NCBI GenBank assembly: GCA_021186555.1
Contig: JAJKFL010000004.1
Location: 15,085,807-15,149,806, forward strand
Reading direction: 5' to 3'
Length of the DNA stretch: 64,000 bases
Source of the DNA: Reticulitermes speratus
Lineage: Eukaryota > Arthropoda > Insecta > Blattodea > Rhinotermitidae
Part shown: positions 13,405-25,325 of the stretch, in pieces
Layout of the letters: every line of letters begins with the position of its first letter
How positions within the stretch are numbered: the first letter of the stretch is position 1
Made by a program: the position numbers and the translations under genes
The notes under the pieces: generated by a model
Seen by the model: only the letters and a program-made list of their open reading frames with translations
Databases searched by the model: none
What the model was told of the DNA's origin: nothing

Positions 13405-15103
13405 TTACATTGATAACAAGTCATTAATCAAAACAGGCCTATCATTGAATATACAAATATCCCCACTGATGGCATTAGCCGCGGAAGCGCATCTTGCGGA
13501 TGGGCAGTTTCGACAGTTTAAATTAACATAAAACAGTTTAAAATCTCTAAAATTTCGATTCGGCACACGAAGGCCAACAGTTTCCAAAAGAGTAGGGCAA
13601 ATTTTTAAACCATTATAAACATTAAGTAAAAAAAGGGCGTCTAAGTAGCACCGACGATCACTTAAAGTATGTAAGTCCAAGTAATTTAAAGCATTTGCAT
13701 AACTGTAGGGTAAGTGATTAAAAAAAACGACGATGACAGAGAAACACAAACTTGCGCTGGATGCGCTCAAGCTTTCTGGCATCAGTGGAAGTAATCGAGT
13801 TCCACGTAACAGAGGCATATTCTAACTTAGGCCTAACTAATGTGCAATATAGCATCAAGAGGCTCTGCAGAGTGGAAAAGGAAGAAGTTACTGACCGAAT
13901 TAACCCCAGTAACCTAATTGATTGAGAAAAGATATAATCCACATGACTGTGAAAGTGTAGCTTGGAGTCAATTTGCACTCCCAGATCTTTGATGCATTCG
14001 TTTCGAGTAATCAAGGAATCACATAATTTGTAATCAAAAAGGAGCAAATTCGTTTTCCTAGAAAATGAAATAACTCTAGTCTTGTTGATGTTGAGCTTCA
14101 TAAAATTAGAAATGCACCATCCACGAACACGATTTATATCAGATTGTAGTAACAAACTGTCGCGAGGGGACTTTACTTCGCAAAAAATTTTGATGTCATC
14201 CGCAAAGAGAAGGCAATTAGAATACTTGACCACACCTAACAAATCGTTGATAAAAATGTTGAAAAGGAGTGGTCCCAAAACAGATCCTTGAGGCACACCA
14301 GATAGCACTGCATATGACGTGGAAAGCGCTCCACAGTAACGGACAGAAGATGTTCTGCTGGTTAAGTAACTACGGAACCAGCTAACGTAACCGGCAGACA
14401 GTCCGAAGTCACTTAATTTTCGAAGTAGCATCTCATGCGAAACGAGATCAAACGCGTTACTGAAGTCAAAATAAATGGAATCGACCTGTCTCTGGGAATG
14501 AACCAGCGGAGCAATAAAGTCTAAATAGGCAACAAGATTTGTAGCAGTGGATTTGGATTTCATAAAACCGTGCTGCGAAGGATTAAATTTGGACTTAACA
14601 TAGTGAAAAACCTGTTCATAAATAACAAATTCAAATATTTTGGAAAATGTATTAAGTATAGAAACAGGCCTGTAATTATTCACTGAAGCTCTGTTTCCTT
14701 TTTTAAAAACTGGGATAACGGCAGTCTGTTTCCAAAGGGTAGGGAAACTTCGCTGACATAAGCTAAGGTTGAAAATAAATTTAAGAACAGGTACAAAAAT
14801 ATCCGAACAACCCTTTATAATAAATGCAGGTATGTTGTCAATTCCAACAGATTTTGAAGGTCGTAAGCGCTTGATGGCCTTGCAGATGTCGAAGTCAGAG
14901 ACTGGTGCTAGAGATAGAGAATCAAAGGACTGAAAAGCAGTAGAGGGGTCACGTAGGTAGGGGTTTTTGAAGACACTTTTAAAGTAGTCAGCAAAAGCCT
15001 CAGCAACTTCTCGTGGTTGGGACAGATGGGTTCCATTTACCTCAAGATCAATTGAATTGTTATCACTTTTCCTGAATGAAGAAACATATTTCCAAAAATG
15101 CAC
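13405..15103 (-). pseudogene. Jockey/CR1-like LINE reverse transcriptase
   Basis: RNA-templated DNA polymerase of the element. The main frame (461 codons, 15103-13718) shows the RT palm in order: KSVGIDNIPAFI (about residues 83-94), WKQTAVIPVFKKG, NNYRPVSILNTFSKIFE, FDFSNAFDLVSH (motif A), SGVPQGSVLGPLLFNIFINDL (motif B) and LLFADDIKIF (motif C, FADD intact). After the thumb, LERIQRKF is followed by a one-base frame change near 13740 in an A/T run. The C-terminal part continues in the 13405-13818 frame (LDLHTLSDRR then VPNRNFRDFKLF). The frame is also open upstream of the first Met, so the true N-terminus joins the endonuclease. One break in an otherwise conserved RT suggests moderate age. 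Confidence 0.85.
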
Positions 15104-15227
15104 AGGATTTGTCTTGAGGTTATTATCAATACTTTTAAGCCACTGAAGCTTGTCAGACTTTATGGTAGCTTTGACAAGTCTACGGTATGCGGAAAATTTG
15201 TCATAGAAGTAGTTACACTTATATTTC

Positions 15228-16303
15228 TTAAAACGCCTGTAAAAGTAATTTTTTCCTAATATACAATTTTAATTCATTGGAAAACCATACGGGGAATTTG
15301 CACCTCTTTACGCACCTAGTAGGAATAGCCTTTTCAATTGCATGAGTAACAGCAACTGTGAGTCTATCGACAGCAGCGTCAACAGAGGTTTCATTATAGA
15401 GAGAAGACCAGTCGTGTGTAGACAGAGTGTTATATAACACTAAGCAATCCCCAGAAGAATACTTTCTAAAAGAAATATTAGGCAATAAATTTGACCTTCT
15501 AGTAGGTAGCAATAATTTAGCCACAAAAGGAGGATGGAAAACGTCCGGGTGCACAAGATAGTGCGCGTCATAGCTAATGGAAAAATCAGCGAAGTTGGTG
15601 AAAAGAAGGTCGAGCAGGTTGCCATTGTTGCAAGAATAATTCTGCTAAGATAAGCCGAGTAAACACGTGGAGGTGTATATGGCTTCACCCTTTAATTTGT
15701 TATAGTAGTGTGAACTACTAGAAAATACTCCAAGTTTCCAGTCAAAACCAGGTACATTGAAGTCTCCAATAACGAGAACTCGAAAATTATGGGTGTCTAA
15801 TATATTTTCTAAACTGCAAAAATACTGCTTTATAGTGTCCACAGCTGTGTCCGGCGCAAAGTAATGGTTGCCAATAAGTAAATTAATGCCATCCATGGTA
15901 GGTATTTCAACCCACACGCATTCCTCTACCAGTTCTAGGTCAGCTCTACGTACAACGCCTGAGACGTTATCATGGCAATTAAGGCACCTCCTCCACGTGA
16001 TTTCACCGTACTGACTCTGTCAGCTCTGTACACTAAGTAAGTTCCAGGAAAGAGATTTTGATTGTAACACAAACCATTGAGCCAGGTTTCGGTCAAACAG
16101 ATAACAGGGAAATCAGATGAGTGGACATTAGCAAATAGTTCCGAAGCCTTTGTCCTAAGGCCACGAACGTTCTGGTAGTAAATGTCTAAATGTGTGTGTA
16201 AGATAGATCGGCTATCACCAAAACCATTTGCGAGAGAGTTGTTATTCGCTGGGGCAAGTGCCTCCTCCTTCGGCCCTAACGGTATCAATGGGGACAATGG
16301 CAT
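15228..16303 (-). pseudogene. LINE apurinic-like endonuclease (EEP), frameshifted
   Basis: Nicks target DNA to prime reverse transcription. It is split over several frames: 16303-15935 carries YYQNVRGLRTKASELF and VICLTETWLNG (the catalytic ETW box); 15917-15645 carries VLVIGDFNVPGFDW (GDFN box); 15554-15228 carries the linker toward the RT. At least two frame changes separate them, so no intact protein can be made. It belongs with the RT at 13.4-15.1 kb. Confidence 0.8.
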
Positions 16304-16737
16304 CCGATGTAAACTTACGACTGGAGGGTGATGCCGGTGCTTGGGTCTCAGTGGCTTTGTCGGGACATTCCAAGACGTATACCTGCTCAGGACTAAGCCG
16401 CCCGTTACTTAATTTAATACTTACAATTAACAAATCGCCTAACAAACAAAAGTCTATTCTTTATCAAATTTGCTTCCAAAACACGTCTTCATTTTATAAA
16501 ATAGTTACTATTCACCATAAACACAACTTCCGAAAACCAGCACGTACACACTGGGGAAAACTAACTCTAAAATATAAGAACGAATACAAAAATATAAGCT
16601 CCATACCAACATATCAATTGATACATCCCACATGTTATCACGAACTACACTTCATAGACGCCGCTACTTACGAAACAAGATGCAACAATACCGACAAGTG
16701 TTACATAAAAATGCTTTAATCTTTTTTTTAAGTTTAA

Positions 16738-17335
16738 AGTTTAGAAGTTTTATTCATATGCATGTGGGAACAAGACTGAGATATCAATCTTACCCTTAAA
16801 TAATGCTTGCAATTATGATTTAGAATTATACGTTGATCGAATGGCCTGAAGGTGACCATATAATTGGTCAAAAATGTAGCCACACATTATATAATATGAC
16901 AGTACAGCATAATTAGTTGTGATGGCGAATAGTAACTACTTTATCATTTATGCAACACAACGGAATGTCTACAATAAAAAAGTCCTCAGGTTATTTAATT
17001 ACATGTCCAACACGTATCTAAATAAAAATTCAACAATGTAATTTTATTGATATGCCTTGTGTAACAAGACTGAGATATTAATATTACACGTAAATAATGC
17101 TTGTAATTGTTATTTTGAATTCTGTTGCTCGAATGGCCTGAAGACGACCATATAATGTGTCGAAACATGTAGCCACACATTATACGATATAACACAGTAC
17201 AGCGTAATTAGTTGTGTTGATGGTGACTACTAACTACTTTATAATTTATGCAACACAACGGAATGTCTAAAATAAAAAAGTTTTCAGTTTGCTTTAATTA
17301 CATGTCCAACACGCAACTAAATAAAAATTGAACAT
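16738..17335. repeat. two tandem copies of a ~300-bp repeat
   Basis: About 16738-17035 and 17036-17335 are diverged copies of one unit. Shared words include GTAACAAGACTGAGATAT (first copy GGAACAAG), TAAATAATGCTTG, GAATGGCCTGAAG, GTAGCCACACATTATA and TTTATGCAACACAACGGAAT, and ACATGTCCAACACG near the ends. Each copy contains the hammerhead-like motif annotated separately, which is better preserved in the second copy. Tandem terminal repeats of a Penelope-like element are a possible source; no protein is present here. Confidence 0.75.
17135..17174 (+). ncRNA. hammerhead-ribozyme-like motif (b)
   Basis: Order: GGC (stem I), CTGAAGA (core), C, GAC...GTC (stem II), GAAA (core), a 4-nt loop, TA (cleavage dinucleotide), GCC (stem I partner). 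This is the minimal hammerhead layout with U7 replaced by A. An extra pyrimidine before stem II makes catalysis uncertain. A decayed version lies at about 16843-16882. Confidence 0.4.
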
Positions 17336-17339
17336 GCAA

Positions 17340-18400
17340 TTTAGATTCTACCTAAAACTGGTCTACGTCCACTTTCTTCAGCATTTTTCAAATTCATTAC
17401 TAATCCAAAAATTCGAAGCCATATAACTGAATTTCTGACAGCGTTGTTGAAAAAACCTTAGATAAGTATGTAATTATAAAAGTAATCTTTGAAGTCACAA
17501 AATTTCGCTGACTCTGCAAGGAATTGCCTTGACGGTAGTAAACCAATTGTGCTTTTAAGTAAATGGCTTATTAATTAGCTTCATAAAACAGTATCTAAAA
17601 TTCTAAACTGATATATTTTGGTCATATAAAATGAAATTCTGTTCTCTTATGATCCTTGTGTAAGTTCTGCTATATTTCTTCTTGGCCTGACATCTATAAT
17701 AAGCCCTGCTACACACTTTCATCAGACTTTAACACAATCATTTTTCAGAGGAATAGTCAATGAAGAATAGAGTAATTTAAATTAATTTTCTATATCACAC
17801 CACTGCAGTCTTATAAAAACGTAAAACAAAAAACAAACCTCACTTTTTCTGTACTTGCAAGAGAAATGAGTTAGTACAATACTTTCTGTGACAAACGTCC
17901 TTCCGTCAAATTCGAACTTGGAAAAGATGAGAGTGTTTAACACAATAAACTTGAATGAATTCCGCAAAAATGTACAACAAACGTTGACCTAGGAGTCTTA
18001 GGTCAAGTTGCGTTAAGAACCCACCAGGTGTACAAAAACACTGAAAAATACACTTAAAAAAGCATCCATTCAATACTTAAAACTTTATTCCAAAATACGA
18101 ATAACCCATTGATCGAGATACCTAATAGATTTTATAGAATATAAAAAGTAGAATCAGAACATCGGTTATTTAATTAACAACTACAAGATTCCACAATCTT
18201 CGAACAAGTTAGTCATTGAACAGATCAACACGCAATCAGGACTAAAATGCACTACAGCTGAATTCAAATACTTTTAACAGACAGTAAAATAAACAGAAAA
18301 TTATAGCTACTGTGATAATATTTTAAAGAAACCTGAATATAAACTTCTCATAATTATTTATTATAACGTGCAGTTTTTACCTGTAACATACTGATTTTAT
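17340..18400. other. no gene seen
   Basis: AT-rich sequence without recognisable motifs or repeat boundaries. Confidence 0.5.
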
Positions 18401-18403
18401 ACG

Positions 18404-18446
18404 AAGCGTGATGATGATCCGTGAATAGGATAGAAACATGTGGCTT
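18404..18446 (+). ncRNA. hammerhead-like motif (c), degenerate
   Basis: Stem I AAGC (18404-18407) pairs with GCTT (18443-18446). Between them are GTGATGA, a GATCC/GGAT stem, GAAA, a 4-nt loop and TG. Core C3 is G and the cleavage nucleotide is G, so catalysis is not expected, but the fold is kept. Confidence 0.3.
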
Positions 18447-18832
18447 AACAACTAAAATAAAATTAAAGTTTTGTTTAGACTGAACATGTTTTTGTATCCG
18501 ATTGTAATAAAAGCACGAAGGGATAACAATCATCAAAGTTAAGATTATTTAACGCAAATACTTTAACTGAAGTCTGCAATTCTTGAGCAAACATTTGTCA
18601 TAATTGCATTCATGGGAGATAATCAACGTGAAATTTAGTTATAAGTAGTATTTGGGGGCTGATCTTTCATAACATACCGATGCTTAAATTAATTACTTCA
18701 GATAAAAAATGAAGGAAGGCAAAGTGGGGGAATTTCAACCATTGGGAAATTCATATTTCAGGTATTTGTCGGAAATGAAAAGAGTTAGAGAAAATTTAAT
18801 TGTTCAGGCCTGTAGCGGAAAATGTCATAAAG

Positions 18833-18892
18833 ACACACACACACACACACACACACATATAATAATAATAATAATAATAATAATAACCATGG
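18833..18892. repeat. (CA)n(TAA)n microsatellite
   Basis: CA dinucleotides followed by TAA trinucleotides. It abuts a repeat starting CCATGGCTCGACAGCC and may be that repeat's tail. Confidence 0.9.
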
Positions 18893-19268
18893 CTCGACAG
18901 CCCTATATGGGCCTGGGCCTCCTCTTTCCGAGGTTACGTGGTCTGCGCATTTGTGGCAGTTCGGAGACCAGCCGACTGGCCGCGCTGTTCAACTCAATCC
19001 TGATGTGACCGCCAGAGCCATCTGGCAGGCAGTCAGGAGACTTGGGTGAGAAATGGCCGTTAAATTTTGCTTACGAAACATTTCTATTCATGCCCGTAAG
19101 GTTCTTTTACATGCCGTAAATCTACGACATGGGACCGACGGCTTTACTTCCCCTCCGAAGGAAGTGGTGCTCCGGATTTTTATCACCCTTAAAAATCCAT
19201 CGACCTCGGTCGGGATCGAACCCGCGAACCTTGGGTCCAGTGGCGAGCACGCTAACCACTAGTCCACC

Positions 19269-19272
<4 letters not shown>
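18893..19272 (-). mobile_element. tRNA-derived SINE, family 3, with adjoining repeat
   Basis: The minus-strand head near 19270 is tRNA-like: GGACTAGTGGTTAGCGTGC (A box region) and GGTTCGATCCC (B box). A body running to about 19060 follows. The sequence at 18893-19060 is GC-richer and resembles part of the repeat at 54.9 kb (CCTATATGGGCCTGG versus CCTATACAGGCCTGG). It is either the SINE 3' body or a second repeat. Confidence 0.7.
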
Positions 19273-19350
<78 letters not shown>

Positions 19351-19352
19351 GT
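19270..19352. repeat. (CA)n(TA)n microsatellite
   Basis: About 27 CA units followed by about 13 TA units, directly at the 5' edge of the SINE. Confidence 0.95.
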
Positions 19353-19379
19353 ATTTAAAGACATTGGCAGCAACTAGAG

Positions 19380-20400
19380 TAGTTTGCTGATGTTTTTCTT
19401 CTTATTAATTCATTGGCTGCTAATAAGAGCCACTTATCTCATGGGAAGTAATACCTTTACTTCTGAAATAAATTGATATTTTTAACTGGTAAATGCATGA
19501 CATAAAAATAATATTCAGCATCAGTTTCTAACGTAAAAGATGTAGCTCAAAGACGCGACGTCACTTAGCCCTTATGTCACTTTTGTGGTAATTCCAATCA
19601 CTAGCTGTCGGATTTATTGTGCCGTTGAGTGTGAAGACATGAGCCAAAAAATTTTGTACAACGACATTTGCTCTTTATAAGCTGAAAAAGGATGAGGAAA
19701 GTAACTTTGGTACACGTGCACTTTATGTTCTGGTTTGGCCCATGCTGAATTCATCAGCTATAAATCGGATAAAATGACATTTTGTGACGCTTGTTGTTAA
19801 CCAAACAAATTGAACCTTCCATAACAGCATACAACTGCGCTTGTACTTGAGTTAAATTCAATGGCCACGCGTACCCTTAATACAAGCCCGATATTACATT
19901 CGGGGAATTACGACAAAACGCAGAAAACTGTTTCGGCGACGTTTTTACGTATACAATTCGATAATTTTTTAAATTACATTTCACCCTTAGAATTTGTAGC
20001 CGGATATTTTAATAATGAATTTATATTTCTGCCTACTCCGCAGTTTCCATACTTAATCCTGTGGAGCAAATTCCCAATCAAATGATCGGTATTCGCGACT
20101 CTGCCACTGAATTGTTTTATGTTCATGAGAAGAAACAGCAAACTTTTGACGTAAAACGTCATACATTTCGGTACACATAGGTGGGTCACCTCGGCGATCG
20201 CGGTGTCAGACTTTCGCGTTACCTACGTTTCTACACAGTGCTCCGCGCCTACTTCGACTACAGCAGTGAACGATACATAGTTTGAAAGGTAAGGAATATG
20301 CCTACACGCTAAAAAAAAAGAATCATCGAAAAATATTGAAATCTGCCAAAATGGCGGCAATGTCAAAATCACCTACGATTTTAACACTCTCACCATCTAA
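19380..20400. other. no gene seen
   Basis: No recognisable domain. The short ORF at 19861-20085 has no family motif. GC content rises toward 20200, leading into the endonuclease fragment. Confidence 0.4.
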
Positions 20401-20404
20401 CTGC

Positions 20405-21216
20405 TGAACTCCGCAACGAACTGCAGCGCCTGGACAACCATCGACTGCGCGTGGTTGGCGACGAAATACGAGATTTTCTCGATTGCACCCCAGTCACCCA
20501 ACTGAGTCTACTCAGCCTCAACGTTCAAAGTTTGGCGGCTCACGTTCGCGATCTACAAGTCGACGATATCATTCAGCGGGCCGATATACTGGCTCTCAGC
20601 GAAACCTGGATGGACGATGCCAACGCCGTCTCGCTGCCCAACTACACTTTGGTCAGTCAACACAAGCGAGAAGATGACAGAGCCGGCGGCGTGGCTATCT
20701 TCGAGAGAATCAAGGCGCTCACCCGTGCCATCAAACACGAACTTCTCGGGCTCGATGACCAATGTTACCGAATGAGAGCCGCCTGCAGCAAAGGAGACAT
20801 ATGTGCTGCAAAAGTTGAGATCAACGGTATCACGACCTTACTGGTTTCTGCTTACATCTCTCCCAGTACCAGTCCTGATGATTTGAAATTCTTCCTACTA
20901 CGATTTCTCATGGCATAAACGCCCAGCAGCTAACGCGTTCAAAATCATCAAAGAACAAAAACTACACGAGATGCCCGTCCTACTCACCGGCGACTTCAAC
21001 CTAGATACTCGTCCCGGCAAGAATAACGACTGGTTCATCGAATTCATGAAAGAAGAACTCGGTCTAGAAATCCGCAACGATCCCGCGCAATCTACCACGC
21101 TCGGCGGCAGCGCGATAGATCACATCTTCACCAGGCGTCTCTCCCATCTCAAGAGCTTAAACTACCCGACCTACTTCTCATACCACAAGCCACGGTTAAC
21201 CATTACAGAGACATAA
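20405..21216 (+). pseudogene. EEP endonuclease fragment, possibly Helentron C-terminus
   Basis: An endonuclease/exonuclease/phosphatase domain in two frames. 20451-20918 carries LSLNVQSLAAHV, ILALSETWMDDANAV (catalytic ETW) and AGGVAIF. After a frame change near 20915, 20971-21216 carries LLTGDFNLDTRPG (GDFN) and SAIDHIFTRR (DHIF), ending at FSYHKP. The upstream frame is open back to about 20405. No RT follows, and the domain has a long leader helix and a C-terminal end, so I favour the endonuclease module that some Helentrons carry after the helicase. A LINE endonuclease is the alternative. Higher GC than its surroundings suggests a younger insert. Confidence 0.6.
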
Positions 21217-21548
21217 ACACATACATATAACAACTTGTAAAAATTTCTGAAAAAATACAAACTCCAATACAGTCAACTTCTTTCTTTCTTTCGCACTTCC
21301 CTCAAGCATCTAAAACATTTTAACACCCGCAAAAAAAAGATCGCCAACATTCAACTTGTCGGCGTTAAGTTTTACGTACAATTTGCGGTTCAGTCGTAGC
21401 TTGAAACACCGAAGACATTTTTTTAAATCTTGTATTTGTTTACTTTTCGTTTTTGTGGCACCTATTTTTACGCAGCTTAGTTGAAGGTCATTTTTTATTT
21501 TGTTTATTTTTTACTTTAAGCTTCATTTTCTAGACTTATTCTTTTCAA

Positions 21549-21560
21549 ATATATCTTGCT
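21549..21560. repeat. target-site duplication, left copy (ATATATCTTGCT)
   Basis: The 12-bp word recurs at 22209-22220. The two copies bracket the RNase H-bearing LINE fragment. Confidence 0.75.
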
Positions 21561-21998
21561 AATAACCACATTTGTCTTTCATGGGTAAAAGGACATGATG
21601 GTATTATTGGAAACGAAATAGCAGATAAACTGACGAAAGCAGCAGCCTACAGCAAGGACGATTTCGCATATAAAAAATGTCCACTATCTCGTGCAAAAAC
21701 TGAATATAAAGCTCATATAATAAACACGTGGAACTCACAGTGGACAAACAGCAATAATGGCTCAATCACAAAAGATCTTTTCTTCCCTGATGTACACAGT
21801 CGTTTAAAGTGTACATTATTCTTGCCTGACTTTATAACAACACAATTTACATCCGGCCATGGTAAATTTCGTTCACATTTCAGAAGATTCCATATCAACG
21901 TAGAGAATGGATTTGAATGCACTTGTGGAAGAGAACAAACAGTAGAACATCTACTATTTGATTGCTACCATATTCGGAAACAGGAGAATTTGCCTTGA
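21561..21998 (+). pseudogene. ORF2 C-terminus: RNase H end and CCHC-like tail
   Basis: The frame is open without a stop for 145 codons from the truncation point to TGA at 21996-21998, with no start Met. Residues 8-24 read WVKGHDGIIGNEIADKL, the RNase H H-x-G-x-x-G-N-E-x-A-D signature. Further on, FECTCGREQTVEHLLFDC is the C-x-C-x(7)-H-x(4)-C type motif seen at ORF2 ends of RNase H-bearing LINEs. The intact frame suggests recent insertion, but the fragment cannot act alone. Confidence 0.8.
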
Positions 21999-22208
21999 AA
22001 TGCACTTAAAAAAAGGTAATATTAGTTACCATAAGCCAATGTACAATATGTTTAGTAGAAACTGTTGTCAAAAACATTTCATTAATTTTATACACCACAT
22101 CAATTAAAAGTTGTAAGTAACAGTATTGCTATTATATGTACTTGGTTAAACTTTAACCCTAATATGCTCATGTAAAATAGGGTTTGCATTCTGGAAAAAT
22201 AAAAAAAT
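21561..22208 (+). mobile_element. 5'-truncated LINE 3' end with RNase H (I/R1/Jockey-group)
   Basis: A 648-bp insertion bounded by the 12-bp duplication and ending in an A-rich tail (AAAAATAAAAAAAT). It carries the RNase H end and cysteine-rich tail of a LINE ORF2, then about 210 bp of 3' UTR. 5' truncation plus an A-tail plus a duplication is the usual product of target-primed reverse transcription. Confidence 0.8.
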
Positions 22209-22212
22209 ATAT

Positions 22213-22222
22213 ATCTTGCTGT
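22213..22222. repeat. RTE-A target-site duplication, left copy (ATCTTGCTGT)
   Basis: Identical 10-bp word at 25627-25636. It overlaps the right duplication of the neighbouring LINE fragment by 8 bp. Confidence 0.8.
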
Positions 22223-22228
22223 CATTCA

Positions 22229-24239
22229 TCATTCTGTAGTCTGTCTTACGACAGGCCCGTAGCCTCTTCCAAAGCGAGATCTCCACAGGGTGTGATCCAG
22301 TTCTTCCTCTTTCAATTTCCAGTATCTTCTCCTTTCCTTAAGGTCATGCAGCAGCTGCTCACGTCTTCTCCCTCGCCTTCCCGTCATTTCTATCCTTCCT
22401 TCTAACTTTCCTTCAATCACGTGTTTCAGAAGGCAGGTTCTGCGCAAGATGTGACCAATCCAGTTAGCCTTTCTTCTTTTTATTGTATGTAGGATATTCC
22501 TCTCCTCCTCGACTCTGTGTAATACTTCTTCATTTCTCACACGATCGGTCCAACTGATCTTCTCCATTCTTCTCCAGCACCACATTTCAAAACTTTCCAG
22601 ACACTTCTGATCAATTTTCCGAAGTGTCCACGTTTCAGCACCATACAAAGCAATGCTCCAAATGTAGCACTTTACTAGTTTCTTCCTTAAATTTAATTCC
22701 AGTTTGCTGGTGAAAAGATTCTTCTTCTTGTTGAATGCTGCTTTTGCCAAGGTAATTCTGGATTTAATTTCACGTGTACACCTTGCATCATTTGTTATCA
22801 TGCTGCCTAAATAATTGAAATATTCCAGATTCTCCAATTGTTTTTGATCTATCATAATTTTCATTGGGGATTGTTGCCTTGAGATTCTCATTACCTTAGT
22901 TTTTTCCACATTCATTTCCATTCCATAGTGTCTTCCAGTTTCAATTAGTCTATCAACCATGCCTTGCAGCACCTTTTCTTTCCTAGCCAGTAGCACAGGG
23001 TCAGCTGCATATTTCACAGTGTGAATTACTTGTCCTCCTATCTTGAAGTCTCAAAACCCTTCAAGAGCTTCCTTGGTAAGGTATTCGCTGTATAAGTTGA
23101 ACACAATGGGCGACAAACAGCAACCTTGTCTAACTCCTCTTCCAATCTTCACACTCCTCGTCTCCCCTTGGTCCAGTCGTATATTGACACTCCGTTCCAT
23201 GTACAATTTGCTGATCAATCTTCTTTCGTGCCAGTCTATCACAATTCCCTTAAGGATCTGCATTAATTTGCTCCAGTTGACACGGTCAAATGCCTTCTGC
23301 CAGTCTATGAAGCAAGCACACAATTCCTCATCTATGACCAAGGTTCGTACTGATATTATTCTCAGCATCCCAATTGCATCCCTAGTTCCTTTTCCTCTCC
23401 TAAATCCAAACTGATCTTCTCCAAGCACATCCTCAGTCTTCCTTTCAATCCTTCTTCTAAGTATCCTCGCTACTATCTTTGCTGCATGTGCAATGAGACT
23501 GATTGTGCGATGGTCGCTGCATTTTGTTGGTTTAGGCTTCTTCTTTAAGGCAATCATTGTAACTTCAATGAAAACTTGGGCCACTCCCCAGTTACATATA
23601 TGCTGTTGATCAGCTGTGTCATTAGTCTGAGACCATATTCTCCCAACAATTTGAGTACATCCCCAGGTACATCATCCTCTTCTGTAGCCTTCTTATCCCT
23701 CATTTCCTTGATAGTTTTTTCCACTTCACTTTGCAAAATATAAGGGCCTTTCTCATCTTCATCTACTTCAGCTTCAGGTTCGACTTCTAGGTGTTCTGGT
23801 CGATTAGCTCGATCGTAGAGCTCTGTGATATAATTCTCCCAAACTTTCAGTACTCGTCTCTGATCTATTTCTATATTCCCTGAGAGTCTTTGATGCCAAC
23901 GTTTTGAATTCCTTGGTTCTCTTTCCAACCTAGCTCCTTTGTCTTCATGTACATTAGATCATAGCGTCCTGTTCTTTGAAATTCTATGATCTCGTCGCAT
24001 AAGCTCTACAGATATTCCTTCTTGGCGTTGTCCGTGGTTCTTTTCAATTCGTTCCTCAGTCTTCTGTAGTTCTTCCTTCCTTCTTCGTTGTTGACATTCT
24101 TCCATTTCTTTCGTTCATCCATTTTACTTATCATCTCCTGTGTAATCCATGGCTTCCTTGCTCTCCTGTCGACTTTTTCAACTAAATCATTCATAGTATC
24201 TAACACACATTTCTTGATATTGTTCAACTGCACTTCCAC
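22229..24239 (-). pseudogene. RTE-like reverse transcriptase with mutated catalytic box
   Basis: The linker (24239-24006) and RT are spread over several frames. 23928-23554 holds KEMRDKKATEEDDVPGDVLK. 23584-23051 holds FGFRRGKGTRDAIGMLR, CACFIDWQKAFDRVNW (motif A) and GVRQGCCLSPIVFNLYSEYL (motif B). An in-frame TGA at about 23052 then separates the last part (22229-23017), which begins in the catalytic block. That block reads KYAADPVLLA, so the usual Y-x-D-D has lost its first aspartate. It ends with YLGSMIT, YGAETWTL, WIGHILRR and RGYGPVVRQTTE. Both the stop and the aspartate loss abolish polymerase function. Confidence 0.85.
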
Positions 24240-25325
24240 ATTCCCACTTTCACATTGATTGCACCAAGTTTTTCTTCTAGATTATCGTGTACTTCCTGTC
24301 GTTGAGCATATAGCTTCTCCAAATCCCATCTTGGTTTTCGCTTGTGGAACCTTATGATTTTCTTCAAACTGGTGGAGATCGTTGCAACCAGTAAATTGTG
24401 GTCAGAGTCAATATCTGCTCCAGGCATTGTCTGCACATCCTTCACACTGTTCCTGAATCTCTATTTCACTAGTACATAGTCCAGTTGATATCGATTCCTA
24501 TCTCCTGGTGATTTCCAGGTGTACAACCTACTTTTAGGTTTTTTGAACCATGTGTTTTTTATAACAAGTCCATTTCTTTCACAGAAGTCAATAAGCATTT
24601 GACCTCTCTGATTCCTCCTTCCCAGTCCATATGGTCCAACAGTGTTGTGATGTGCTTTATCTCCAACCACACTGTTCCAATCTCCCATTATAATCGTATT
24701 TGTTGCGCCCTTTCCATTCTTCAATTATATCATACAGCTCTTCCACTTCGTCATCTTAATAATCCGACGTAGGCATGTACACTTGCACTATCAAAATACT
24801 TACCGGTTCTGCCTTCACTTTAACAGCAATGATTCTGTCACTATACACACTCTTTTTGACAACACTTTTCACTTCGCTTTTATGCACTTATATTGCTACG
24901 CCTCTTTCAGCCCTGTCACCCCCGCAATAATACACTGTATAATCACCACTTCTTATTTCACCTTCACCCTTCCACCGCACTTCACTAACACCTAGCACAG
25001 ACACTGCGTTCTTCTGCATCTCTTTCTTCAAATTTTCTAGTTTTCCTCCTTGATTCAAGGTCCTTACATTCCAAGTGCCTGTCTTGAAGCTGTGATGTTC
25101 CTTCTGCGTCTTCTGCTTTTGTCTGTATTCGTCGTTGTAACACTTACCGCGTGGTGTCTCCCCTAGAAACACTCCCCCCCCGGAGATCCGAATGGGGGAG
25201 TAGTTTACCTCCGGATTGTTTTGTCTCCAGAGGAAGCATCTCGCATTTGGCATTTGTCTCTGTTTCTGGAATAGACTATCCAGGAAAAGTAACAATGTGA
25301 TAGTTTTTCCATTTGCTTTCCACAT
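24224..25325 (-). pseudogene. RTE-like endonuclease, frameshifted
   Basis: An EEP-fold nickase in at least three pieces: 25325-24888 with KTGTWNVRTLNQGGKLENL and VLGVSEVRWKGEGE; 24724-24461 with TIIMGDWNSVVGDK and LDYVLVK; then an in-frame TAG and 24445-24224 with DSDHNLLVATI (the terminal SDH box). Domain order and spacing are those of RTE-clade LINEs. The first ORF starts in the 5' leader, so the protein probably begins near the KTGTWNVRT block. Confidence 0.8.

Larger units (their letters stand above)
13143..16445 (-). mobile_element. Jockey/CR1-like non-LTR retrotransposon, near full length, decayed
   Basis: Minus-strand order is endonuclease (about 16.3-15.2 kb), reverse transcriptase (15.1-13.4 kb), 3' UTR and a (TTGAA)n tail at about 13143-13175. 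The exact 5' end is unclear. A short ORF at 16242-16445 may be the end of ORF1 or leader. Frameshifts in both domains make it inactive. I could not find a target duplication. Confidence 0.8.

Noticed and set aside
19122..19377. ORFs across the CA/TA microsatellite on both strands
   Set aside because: Their sequence is simple repeat plus SINE, not protein coding.
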